Below, one piece after another: positions 1-7,175 of a stretch of 18,605 nucleotides of DNA (its first letter is position 1; each line of letters starts with the position of its first letter). Source of the stretch: UBA7803 sp041686955 (lineage in GTDB: Bacteria; Pseudomonadota; Gammaproteobacteria; Pseudomonadales; Azotimanducaceae). The position numbers and the translations under genes were made by a program. The stretch spans positions 1 through 18,605 of the forward strand of contig JAWLCV010000078.1 in NCBI GenBank assembly GCA_041686955.1, given 5' to 3'. The notes below the pieces were generated by a model. It worked only from the letters and a program-made list of their open reading frames with translations. It was not told where the DNA came from and made no database searches.

Positions 1-4
1 GACC

Positions 5-10
5 TATAAT
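5..10 (+). promoter_or_regulatory. Possible sigma70 -10 box (TATAAT) upstream of the receiver gene
   Basis: An exact TATAAT lies at the very edge of the window, 40 bases before the receiver start codon at 51. The matching -35 region would fall outside the window, so only half the promoter can be judged. An exact match is unusual by chance in such GC-rich DNA, which is the main argument for it. Confidence 0.35.
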
Positions 11-50
11 GCATGCCCCTTACCTGTGACTGCTCGTGGAGGGTCGACGC

Positions 51-290
51 ATGGCGATGGGGGCGCAGCAACCGGTGTCCTTTCGGCGGGTGTTGATCGT
101 CGAGGATCATCGCGACTCGGCAGAGATGCTTCGCGTGGTGCTGGCGCTGAACGGTCACGACGCGGAGGTGGCCCCGGACGTGGAGACGGCCCTGGCCGTA
201 CTTCGCGAGCGCGGTGCCGACGTGGTGCTGTGCGACCTGGGATTGCCCAACGGCCTGTCGGGCTACGGGCGGCGCCGGCCGCGCGACTAG
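51..290 (+). pseudogene. Truncated response-regulator receiver domain
   Basis: The ATG at 51 is chosen because GGAGGG sits at 38-43, seven bases upstream; an in-frame GTG at 36 would overlap that site. The product is 79 residues. It opens like a CheY-type receiver: a beta strand VLIVEDH carrying the acidic-pocket E18 and D19, then helix and strand, then VVLCDLGLPN with the phosphoacceptor aspartate D62. Just after GLSGY the reading changes to a run of arginines and proline and stops at TAG (288-290). A full receiver is about 120 residues and needs a later Thr/Ser and a conserved Lys; both are absent. Because it ends about 17 residues past D62, it probably cannot fold as a normal receiver. The histidine kinase follows in the same reading frame. 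Family identity is clear; calling it broken rather than a deliberate short protein is inference. Confidence 0.7.
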
Positions 291-362
291 CGGCGGCGGT
301 CCCTGCCTCCGGCCTGGATATTGCACCAGGGGCGGCTCGGTTTTCGCGCAGTCCGCCCGTTG

Positions 363-1538
<1,176 letters not shown>

Positions 1539-1539
1539 C

Positions 1540-3144
1540 CTACCGCCGATCCAGCAGCGCCTTGCCCACCACCCGTATGGCGAGGGTCTCTTCGGCGCCT
1601 TCGAAGATGGAAAGCACCCGGGCGTCGGCGAAGTAGCGGCTGACGGCCGTCTCTTCCGCGTAGCCCATGCCGCCGTGAATCTGCATCGCCTCGCGCGTGA
1701 CCCATTCCGCCGCCTTGCAGGCCATGAGCTTCACCAGGCTCGCTTCCATCTGGCCCTGGTCGCGGTCCATCAGCCGCGCCACCGCATAGGTGAAGTGGCG
1801 GCAGGCATTCAGGTGGGCGGCCATCCGCGCGTATTTCGCCAGGGTCAGCGGGAAGTCCGCCACCGGGCGGTCGAACACCCGGCGCTCGGCGCCGTAGCCG
1901 AGCGCCGCCTCCAGCGCCGCCTGCATCACCCCGCAGGCCCGGGCCGCGGTCTGCAGCCGGCCGCCCATGAAGCCGCGCATGGTGTAGTAGAAGCCCCGGC
2001 CTTCCCCGGCCGCCTCGCCCACCAGTGCATCCGCCGGGACGAAGAAATCGTCGTAGAACATCTCGTAGGAGTGCATGCCGCGATACCCCAGGGTGGCGAT
2101 GGCGCGTCCGCTCACGGTGCCGCCGCCGGGCTGGCGGAACTCGAAGTCGTGGCCGTCGCTGCTCGGCTTCTCGACGATGAACAGCGACAGCCCCCGGTGC
2201 AGCGGCCGCGCGTCGGGATTCGTGCGCGCCAGCACCAGCAGCGCGTGGGCCTTGCCGGCGAAGGTGCACCAGGTCTTGCCGCCGTTGAGCAGCCAGCCGC
2301 CCTCGGTGCGGGTGGCCTTGAGCGACACGGCGGCCACGTCCGAGCCGGTGCCGGGCTCGGTGACGGAGATGGCGCACAGGGTTTCGCCGGAGGCGAGCGC
2401 CGGCAGCCAGCGGCGCTTCTGCGCCTCGCTGCCGCCTTCCAGCAGCGCCCGGGCCATGATCTCCGGCCGGGTGATGAGACTCCCCGCGGCGCCGAGGGAG
2501 CCGCGGGAGAGCTCTTCGGTGACCACCACCATGCCCAGGCTGTCCTCGTGGTCGTCGGGCTTGAGACCGCCGAAGCGCTCGGGCACCGAAAGGCCGAAGC
2601 AGCCCATCTCTTTCAGCGGCTCGAGAATCGCGTCCGGTACCAGGGTGTCGTGGCGATGGATGTGCTCGGCCCGGGGCATCACCACCTCGGTGGCGAATTG
2701 CCGGAAGGTCTGGCGCATGAGCCGCTTCTCGTCATCCAGCCCAGCCGTAGGAAGCTCCCCTTGCCGCGCCAGAACGTCCCGGCCCAGGGCCGCCAACGCC
2801 TCGGGGGCGAGGTGCGGCGCCACCAGCGCGGCCCAGCCATCCGGCAGATCCGCCGGCTGCAGCCCATAGGCGGGCAGACGAACGAGCAGCCGCTGCATCA
2901 CGTTGGCGAGCGCCTCGGCGGCGAAGCTCTGACCCAGCCTTTCGAGCAGCGCGCTGTCGTCAGCGTCCTGCCGCGCGACCGCGAGCGCCTCACGGGCGGC
3001 GGCGAGCTCGGCGGCACTGAAGGCCAGGTCGTAGAGCTGGATCTGCTCGGCGTCGAGATCGCCCTCGAGATGGGCGAGGGCGCGGCGCAGCAGGGCATCG
3101 GCGTCGGTGAGGGCCTGGGCGAGTGAAGTCATGAGCGTGGGCAT
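1540..3144 (-). CDS. Acyl-CoA dehydrogenase with N-terminal extension, methylsuccinyl-CoA dehydrogenase-like
   Basis: A 534-residue FAD-dependent acyl-CoA dehydrogenase, which introduces an alpha-beta double bond in an acyl-CoA and passes electrons to electron-transfer flavoprotein. The catalytic core starts near residue 138. It shows the FAD-contacting ISVTEPGTGSD (259-269), the NGGKTWCT segment, MQIHGGMGY near the C-terminus, and the expected catalytic glutamate E515 in SIFEGAEE. Usual family members have about 380-400 residues; this one carries about 135 extra helical residues at the N-terminus. That layout, with the GYRGMHSYE and TAARA motifs, recalls (2S)-methylsuccinyl-CoA dehydrogenase of the ethylmalonyl-CoA pathway, but no other gene of that pathway is in the window, so the substrate is uncertain. 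The ATG at 3144 is preferred; an ATG at 3132 is possible and neither has a strong ribosome site. It lies 58 bases after the GNAT gene on the same strand and may share its transcript. Confidence 0.85.
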   Translation of the reverse strand: MPTLMTSLAQALTDADALLRRALAHLEGDLDAEQIQLYDLAFSAAELAAAREALAVARQDADDSALLERLGQSFAAEALANVMQRLLVRLPAYGLQPADLPDGWAALVAPHLAPEALAALGRDVLARQGELPTAGLDDEKRLMRQTFRQFATEVVMPRAEHIHRHDTLVPDAILEPLKEMGCFGLSVPERFGGLKPDDHEDSLGMVVVTEELSRGSLGAAGSLITRPEIMARALLEGGSEAQKRRWLPALASGETLCAISVTEPGTGSDVAAVSLKATRTEGGWLLNGGKTWCTFAGKAHALLVLARTNPDARPLHRGLSLFIVEKPSSDGHDFEFRQPGGGTVSGRAIATLGYRGMHSYEMFYDDFFVPADALVGEAAGEGRGFYYTMRGFMGGRLQTAARACGVMQAALEAALGYGAERRVFDRPVADFPLTLAKYARMAAHLNACRHFTYAVARLMDRDQGQMEASLVKLMACKAAEWVTREAMQIHGGMGYAEETAVSRYFADARVLSIFEGAEETLAIRVVGKALLDRR

Positions 3145-3196
3145 CCGGAATCAGCCGCGCATTCTACGGTGCGGGCACCGGCTCAGGCGAGGGCGG

Positions 3197-3212
3197 GGAG
3201 GCTCAAGCCTCC
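3197..3212. repeat. Inverted repeat across the end of the second GNAT gene
   Basis: GGAGGCT at 3197-3203 and AGCCTCC at 3206-3212 are exact reverse complements with two bases between them, and the pair spans the TGA stop of the minus-strand gene. In RNA it would form a six-pair stem with a four-base loop. No run of T follows, so it is not a typical intrinsic terminator. It could slow or attenuate transcription between the GNAT and dehydrogenase genes, or be chance in GC-rich DNA. Confidence 0.3.
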
Positions 3213-4231
3213 GCCAGCATGCGCCGGACCGTGGCGCGCAGCCGCTTGATACCGAACTCGAGCCGTGAGGGGGTGACGTGGGCGCTCCAGACGTGGGGCA
3301 CTTCGGTGGCGAAGCGGTGCTTGAAGGCCTCGCCGCCGATGGTGAAGTCGAAGCGCTCGCTGCCCTCGGCGGCGGCCTCTTCGATGAGGCGTTTCAGCAG
3401 CACCTCGCCGGGGGAAAGCCGCGCCAGCTCCGGCTCGAAACAGGGCTTGTACCAGGTGAAGGTACCGAGCCAGGAAAAGCCGAAGTGGGCGGCGACGAGG
3501 CGTTCGTCCAGGCGCAGCTCGGTGAAGCGCAGCGCGTCGATGGCGGCCAGGGCCCGCGCCGCTCCCCGGTAGAAGCGCCGGTTCTCGTCGGCCAGGAACA
3601 GGCTCGGGGTCGGTGTCCCCTGCCAGCGGCGCACGTGCAGATCGAAGAACTCGTCGAGCCGAGGGAGTACGGCGTCGCTGTTTCGCAGGGTCCGGCATAC
3701 CACCTCGCCGCGGCGCAAGAGCCCGCGTTCGTGGCGAACGAGGCTTTTCTTGCCGAGCTTCTCCGGGGCGGCCCACATGCCCATGCACGGCGCTTCCGCA
3801 TCCGCGCGGGCGGAGACGAAATACCGCGATCGTTCGAGCAGCCGCCGCGCCCGGCTGTGCTGCGGCAGCCGGGTTAGCTGGAAGTAACGGGCGCCGGGCG
3901 ATGCGTCGCGGGCCGATTCGAGCAAGCCGTCGAGGGCGGACAGCGCCTCATCGTCGCTCAATGCGCCGTGCAGCAGCACGTCGGCGTAGTCGGACCGGCT
4001 TCCGCCGGCGAAGCGCAGCCGCGGGCCCTGCCGCTCGAAGGCCGCGGCCGCCACCAGGTGATCTCCGGTGCGAATGCGCACCGCGACGAGCGGGCCGTGG
4101 GGCTGGGTGCTGGCCCAGGCGTGGAGCCATCCGGAGGTGAGAAAGACCGACGGCGGTGTGGCGGCGCGGACGAGGGCATCCCACTCCGGGTCGGGGGGGA
4201 GGTTGGGCGCGACGTGAACGGTCTGGCGCAT
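3203..4231 (-). CDS. GNAT-fold acyltransferase, CelD/BcsL (FemAB-like) family, second copy
   Basis: A 342-residue member of the CelD/BcsL-type acetyltransferases, a GNAT-fold group related to FemAB aminoacyl transferases and common in exopolysaccharide and cell-envelope gene sets. The domain occupies roughly residues 145-305, with a recognisable FTWYKPCFEPELARLSPGE segment and a conserved GGEAFKHRF near the end. It has no signal peptide or membrane helix, so it should act in the cytoplasm. The start ATG (4231-4229) overlaps the stop of the gene before it as TGATG, which fixes the start and implies translational coupling. Shared KP-(F/Y)-(E/D)-x-x-LAR-x-SPG spacing with the upstream GNAT shows that the two are distant paralogues. 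Acyl donor and acceptor cannot be told from sequence. Confidence 0.8.
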   Translation of the reverse strand: MRQTVHVAPNLPPDPEWDALVRAATPPSVFLTSGWLHAWASTQPHGPLVAVRIRTGDHLVAAAAFERQGPRLRFAGGSRSDYADVLLHGALSDDEALSALDGLLESARDASPGARYFQLTRLPQHSRARRLLERSRYFVSARADAEAPCMGMWAAPEKLGKKSLVRHERGLLRRGEVVCRTLRNSDAVLPRLDEFFDLHVRRWQGTPTPSLFLADENRRFYRGAARALAAIDALRFTELRLDERLVAAHFGFSWLGTFTWYKPCFEPELARLSPGEVLLKRLIEEAAAEGSERFDFTIGGEAFKHRFATEVPHVWSAHVTPSRLEFGIKRLRATVRRMLAEA

Positions 4232-5508
4232 CAATAGTGCGCCACCGGGTTCTCGTTGGAGCGGCCGATGCGGCAACGCACCCAGCGAAACAGAACGTGG
4301 GCGGTGAGCACGAGACCGGCGCCGCCGTGGTAGTCGGCCCAGGCGATGGTCTGGATGATCCTGCGGTCGAGCCACAGGGCGTTCAGCAGCTCGTTGTTCG
4401 GCGCGGTGCAGGAATCCATCCAGTGGACGTCGGGCATCTCGTGCAGCCGGCGGATGGTCTCCACCTCCAGCAGCACCCCCGGCGAGTGCCGCGCCAGCGT
4501 CTCGTCGTAGGCGGGCTTGAAGAAGAACGAGCCGGGTTTCGAGAACAGGTTGCAGCGCATGGCGATGGCTCGGCCGTCGAGCCGCAGCGCGGAGAGCCAC
4601 AGGGTGCCCCGGGCGGCGGCCGCGTGGGCCATCTCGCGAAAGAACTGCGCGTGGGCTGGCCGGGTGGCCAGGGCCGTGCCCTGGCGGCCCTTCCAGCCGC
4701 TGGCTTCCAGGTCGAGAAACTCCTCGATCCAGCGCTCGGCGTGCGCGGAGCCCTCGAGCTCGTCGTAGCTGAGGGTGCCCATCTCGCGCAGACGACGCTC
4801 CTTGCGCGCCAGATCGCGCCGCTTGTTGGCGGACAAGGCCGCCTTCAGGTAGGCCTCGTGGGATTCCCGCGGCACCAGCAGCGCCCGGGTGAACAGCCGA
4901 TTCTGCAGGTTCAACGCCACGTGCACCCGGCAGAAGTCGGTTAAGGCCTGGGCCACCGGTCCTTCGCCGGGCACCCAGCGGAACTCGAAGGCGCGGTCGC
5001 CCCTGCGTCCCGACTCGAGCCAGCGCCAAAGGGTGTTGAGCACGCGTTCGCCTTCGCCGCGGCGGATCAGCGGCGTGCCGGCATAGCATGAGCCGTAGTC
5101 CCACAAGGTCAGGTGGGTCAGCGGAAGCTGGCGGTAGCGCTTGCGGCGCTCGAAGGGGAACATCCCGATGAGCTGCGGCTCGGCGCTGCCGTTGGCAGTG
5201 TGGGCGGCCTTCGGTCGGGGGGCCGTGTAGATCAGCAGCAGCGCCAGATCCTTGAAGTCGGGTCGGAACGCGCGGATCGCGGGTAGCAGCATCCACGACT
5301 CGTAGTAGGGGTTCGGCTCCAGGACATCCGCCGCCAGCGCGTCCCACTGGGGTACGCGCCGGGTCGCCTCCTCGAGGTCGGTCACCACCTCCACCCAGCA
5401 CTCCTGGGATCTTTCCGGGCTTTGGCTTTCGCTTGTCAACGGTGTCGGCTCCCTTTGGCGGGGGTCTGCGGTGCCCGCGACTCCCCAGGTCCGCTGGAAT
5501 TCTGGCAT
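4231..5508 (-). CDS. GNAT-fold acyltransferase, CelD/BcsL (FemAB-like) family, first copy
   Basis: A 425-residue cytoplasmic protein of the same GNAT family as its downstream neighbour but with a longer N-terminal part. It shows the family's N-terminal NPYYESWMLLPAI, a basic helix region ANKRRDLARKERRL near 227-240, and FFFKPAYDETLARHSPGV followed by DSCTAPNNELLNALW, the usual C-terminal core of CelD-type enzymes. The start is uncertain: a GTG at 5529 begins one base after the ATP-grasp stop codon, and the ATG at 5508 used here is seven codons in; neither has a good ribosome site, and the first 40 or so residues look unstructured. It is the middle gene of a compact minus-strand operon. It likely transfers an acyl or aminoacyl group to a small molecule or envelope precursor; the substrate is unknown. 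Confidence 0.78.
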   Translation of the reverse strand: MPEFQRTWGVAGTADPRQREPTPLTSESQSPERSQECWVEVVTDLEEATRRVPQWDALAADVLEPNPYYESWMLLPAIRAFRPDFKDLALLLIYTAPRPKAAHTANGSAEPQLIGMFPFERRKRYRQLPLTHLTLWDYGSCYAGTPLIRRGEGERVLNTLWRWLESGRRGDRAFEFRWVPGEGPVAQALTDFCRVHVALNLQNRLFTRALLVPRESHEAYLKAALSANKRRDLARKERRLREMGTLSYDELEGSAHAERWIEEFLDLEASGWKGRQGTALATRPAHAQFFREMAHAAAARGTLWLSALRLDGRAIAMRCNLFSKPGSFFFKPAYDETLARHSPGVLLEVETIRRLHEMPDVHWMDSCTAPNNELLNALWLDRRIIQTIAWADYHGGAGLVLTAHVLFRWVRCRIGRSNENPVAHY

Positions 5509-5530
5509 CGCCGCGCCCGGCCTGGCCACG

Positions 5531-6727
5531 CTAACGGCGCTTCTGCTTGCGGTCTGTCAACCGGCGCAGCATCTGGCGGGCTTCCAGCAGCGCGGGGCCC
5601 GGATCGTCGAGGGTGAAGGTGTCGCTGCGCTCCCGCAGGGTGAGCAGGTTGACCCCCAGGTGCGCGAGGGCTTTCGGCCACCGCCCCGAGCGCCCGCGCC
5701 TGAGCTCCTCGCCGAACCAGGCGGCATCCATGCTCCAGTTGCGGCAGAAGATGTCGCGCCGGTAGTCCTCCGAAACGTCCACGGGCTGGTCGAGCATGAG
5801 CTGGTAGAGACCGCGCGGGAAGTCGGCGCCGGCCGCCACCGCCAGCGGCAGGGAGCCCCAGAAGCGGGGATTCACCTCGAGGAACGTCCACCGCCCCGTT
5901 GCGGGGTCCGAGAGAAACTCCACCATGGCCACCCCGGTGTAACCGAGCGGCGCGAGCAGACGCAGCGACGCGTCGAGCAGGTAGTCGGCCACGTCCGTGC
6001 TGGCGCGGTACGAGCTGGGTCCGCCGTCCCGCGGCTGGTGAACCCGCCGGTGCTGGAACGCCAGGAGCGGCCGCCCTCGCTGGAGCAGCAGCTCCACCCC
6101 CACACCTTCGCCCGGGTGGGCTTCCTGAATCAGCACGTCGCCCCGACGTCCGAGTGTGGCCATGCCTTCCCGGAACTGCGCGTGGTCCCAAACCTTGATG
6201 ACCCGCTGCCAGAGACCCGGGTGGTTGAGGTCGAAGGAGCGCCGGGGTTTGAGATAGAGGGGGAACTCGAAGTTCCGGGGCGGTGGGGTTCGCGGCGCCT
6301 CGGCGGAGGCGACGAGGCGCTCCCGCGGGGTCGGCACCCCGTGGGCACGGGCCAAGCAACTGGCGGCCGCCTTGTCCGTGAGCGTGTCGAGGGCCGCGGC
6401 GCTGGGAATGGCCAGCTTGGACAGTGGCGAGAGCGCGCACCGGTGAACGTGGCACAGCAGGTTCTCCCAATCCCCGCAGGGGATGATCAGCGCGTGGTGG
6501 TGCCGTTGCGCCAGGCATTGCACGTCCTGCAGCCAGGCATCCGGCGCGTCCCGGTAGCGGGGCAGGTCGAATACCCGGGCCACGTAGCGCGACTGCGCCA
6601 GCGCCGGGCTCCGCCACTCCAATCCCACGTGCACCTCGATGCCGCTCCGTCCCAGAGATCGGGCCACGGCCAGGAGAATGCGGGGGATGCTGCCCAGCAA
6701 CAGCACCGGGCGGTTGGGTTGAACCAC
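5531..6727 (-). CDS. ATP-grasp carboxylate ligase-like protein
   Basis: A 398-residue ATP-grasp enzyme. Such proteins activate a carboxylate as acyl-phosphate with ATP and join it to an amine or similar nucleophile. An N-terminal Rossmann-like part (VLLLGSIPRILLAVARSLG) is followed by the ATP-grasp fold: K160 in FPLYLKPRRSF, QEAHPGEGVGVELL (201-214), E270 in VAMVEFL, and the metal-binding E284 and N286 in FLEVNPRFWGSLP. These match the carbamoyl-phosphate-synthase-like group seen in polysaccharide and peptide-like metabolite clusters. The start is a GTG at 6727 with GAGG eight bases upstream; the frame stays open to 7177 but would then overlap the plus-strand genes, and that part has no family-like sequence. 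It is first in the operon, ending one base before a GTG of the next gene. A link to the two transferases is very likely; the product is unknown. Confidence 0.8.
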   Translation of the reverse strand: MVQPNRPVLLLGSIPRILLAVARSLGRSGIEVHVGLEWRSPALAQSRYVARVFDLPRYRDAPDAWLQDVQCLAQRHHHALIIPCGDWENLLCHVHRCALSPLSKLAIPSAAALDTLTDKAAASCLARAHGVPTPRERLVASAEAPRTPPPRNFEFPLYLKPRRSFDLNHPGLWQRVIKVWDHAQFREGMATLGRRGDVLIQEAHPGEGVGVELLLQRGRPLLAFQHRRVHQPRDGGPSSYRASTDVADYLLDASLRLLAPLGYTGVAMVEFLSDPATGRWTFLEVNPRFWGSLPLAVAAGADFPRGLYQLMLDQPVDVSEDYRRDIFCRNWSMDAAWFGEELRRGRSGRWPKALAHLGVNLLTLRERSDTFTLDDPGPALLEARQMLRRLTDRKQKRR

Positions 6728-6885
6728 GTAGCTACCCTCACGGGTGCACAGCGCGCGGTCAGCGACATTGGAACGGGCCAGGAGCAAGTTTCGCTCCAGC
6801 TCGCAAAAAGCGTAAAGCGGGCCAAATGTGCCCAAATACGGGCAAAAGCATTGGATAAAGCGAGTGCGTTTGGCAGTCTTTGCGT
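6728..6885. promoter_or_regulatory. Divergent promoter region between the ATP-grasp operon and the glmS unit
   Basis: These 158 bases separate two divergent transcription units and are clearly more AT-rich than the coding DNA around them. They hold alternating GGGC/GCCC half-sites at 6819-6843 (GGGCC, then GCCC, then GGGCA, with AAATGT and AAATAC between). TGCCC-AAATAC-GGGCA is a perfect five-base inverted repeat. No convincing -35/-10 pair could be assigned on either strand by eye. An operator here could control both units; that is inference. Confidence 0.4.
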
Positions 6886-7164
6886 ATGAATGCCCGGGAC
6901 CCTTCCAACCTGAACGATCTGGTGGCGCACGTGGCCGACACCTCTGGGCTGCCCCAGGGCGTGGCGCGGCGGGTCGTGGAGGACGTGCTGGCTTACCACC
7001 TCGAGTCCCTGGAGGACTACGTGACGCGACGTCATCGGGAGCTGGCCGCGGCCGGATGGAAGAACCCGGACATCTACCCCCGGCTGCTCGAGGAGGTGGA
7101 GCGGCGGCCGTTCCGCGCCCCCGCCTGCACGCTCCGACAGATCCGGCGCATGATCTACGGCTGA
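6886..7164 (+). CDS. Small conserved-looking hypothetical protein, HU-like N-terminus
   Basis: A 92-residue protein rich in helix and charge, without signal peptide or membrane segment. I do not recognise the family with certainty. Residues about 8-30 (NDLVAHVADTSGLPQGVARR) resemble the first helix-turn-helix of HU/IHF DNA-binding proteins, but the beta arm that follows in HU is missing. It ends with a basic RQIRRMIYG. The ATG at 6886 is used; an in-frame TTG at 6880 is possible, and neither has a good ribosome site. Its TGA is 11 bases before the glmS start, and part of the glmS ribosome site (GAGGAG, 7163-7168) lies in its stop codon, so the two are surely co-transcribed. The longer frame on the opposite strand here is rejected in favour of this gene. 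A regulatory role for glmS or the divergent operon is a guess. Confidence 0.65.
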   Translation: MNARDPSNLNDLVAHVADTSGLPQGVARRVVEDVLAYHLESLEDYVTRRHRELAAAGWKNPDIYPRLLEEVERRPFRAPACTLRQIRRMIYG

Positions 7165-7175
7165 GGAGCATCGCC

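Noticed and set aside
1675..3126. Long plus-strand open frame opposite the acyl-CoA dehydrogenase
   Set aside because: It is antisense to a clear enzyme gene, has low-complexity His/Gly/Ala-rich content and no recognisable motif; such frames are common in GC-rich DNA.
5471..6889. Long plus-strand open frame opposite the ATP-grasp gene
   Set aside because: It is antisense to a protein with clear ATP-grasp motifs and has itself no family-like sequence.
7165..7175. glmS ribozyme or riboswitch
   Set aside because: Only 11 bases separate glmS from the preceding coding region, too few for such an RNA.
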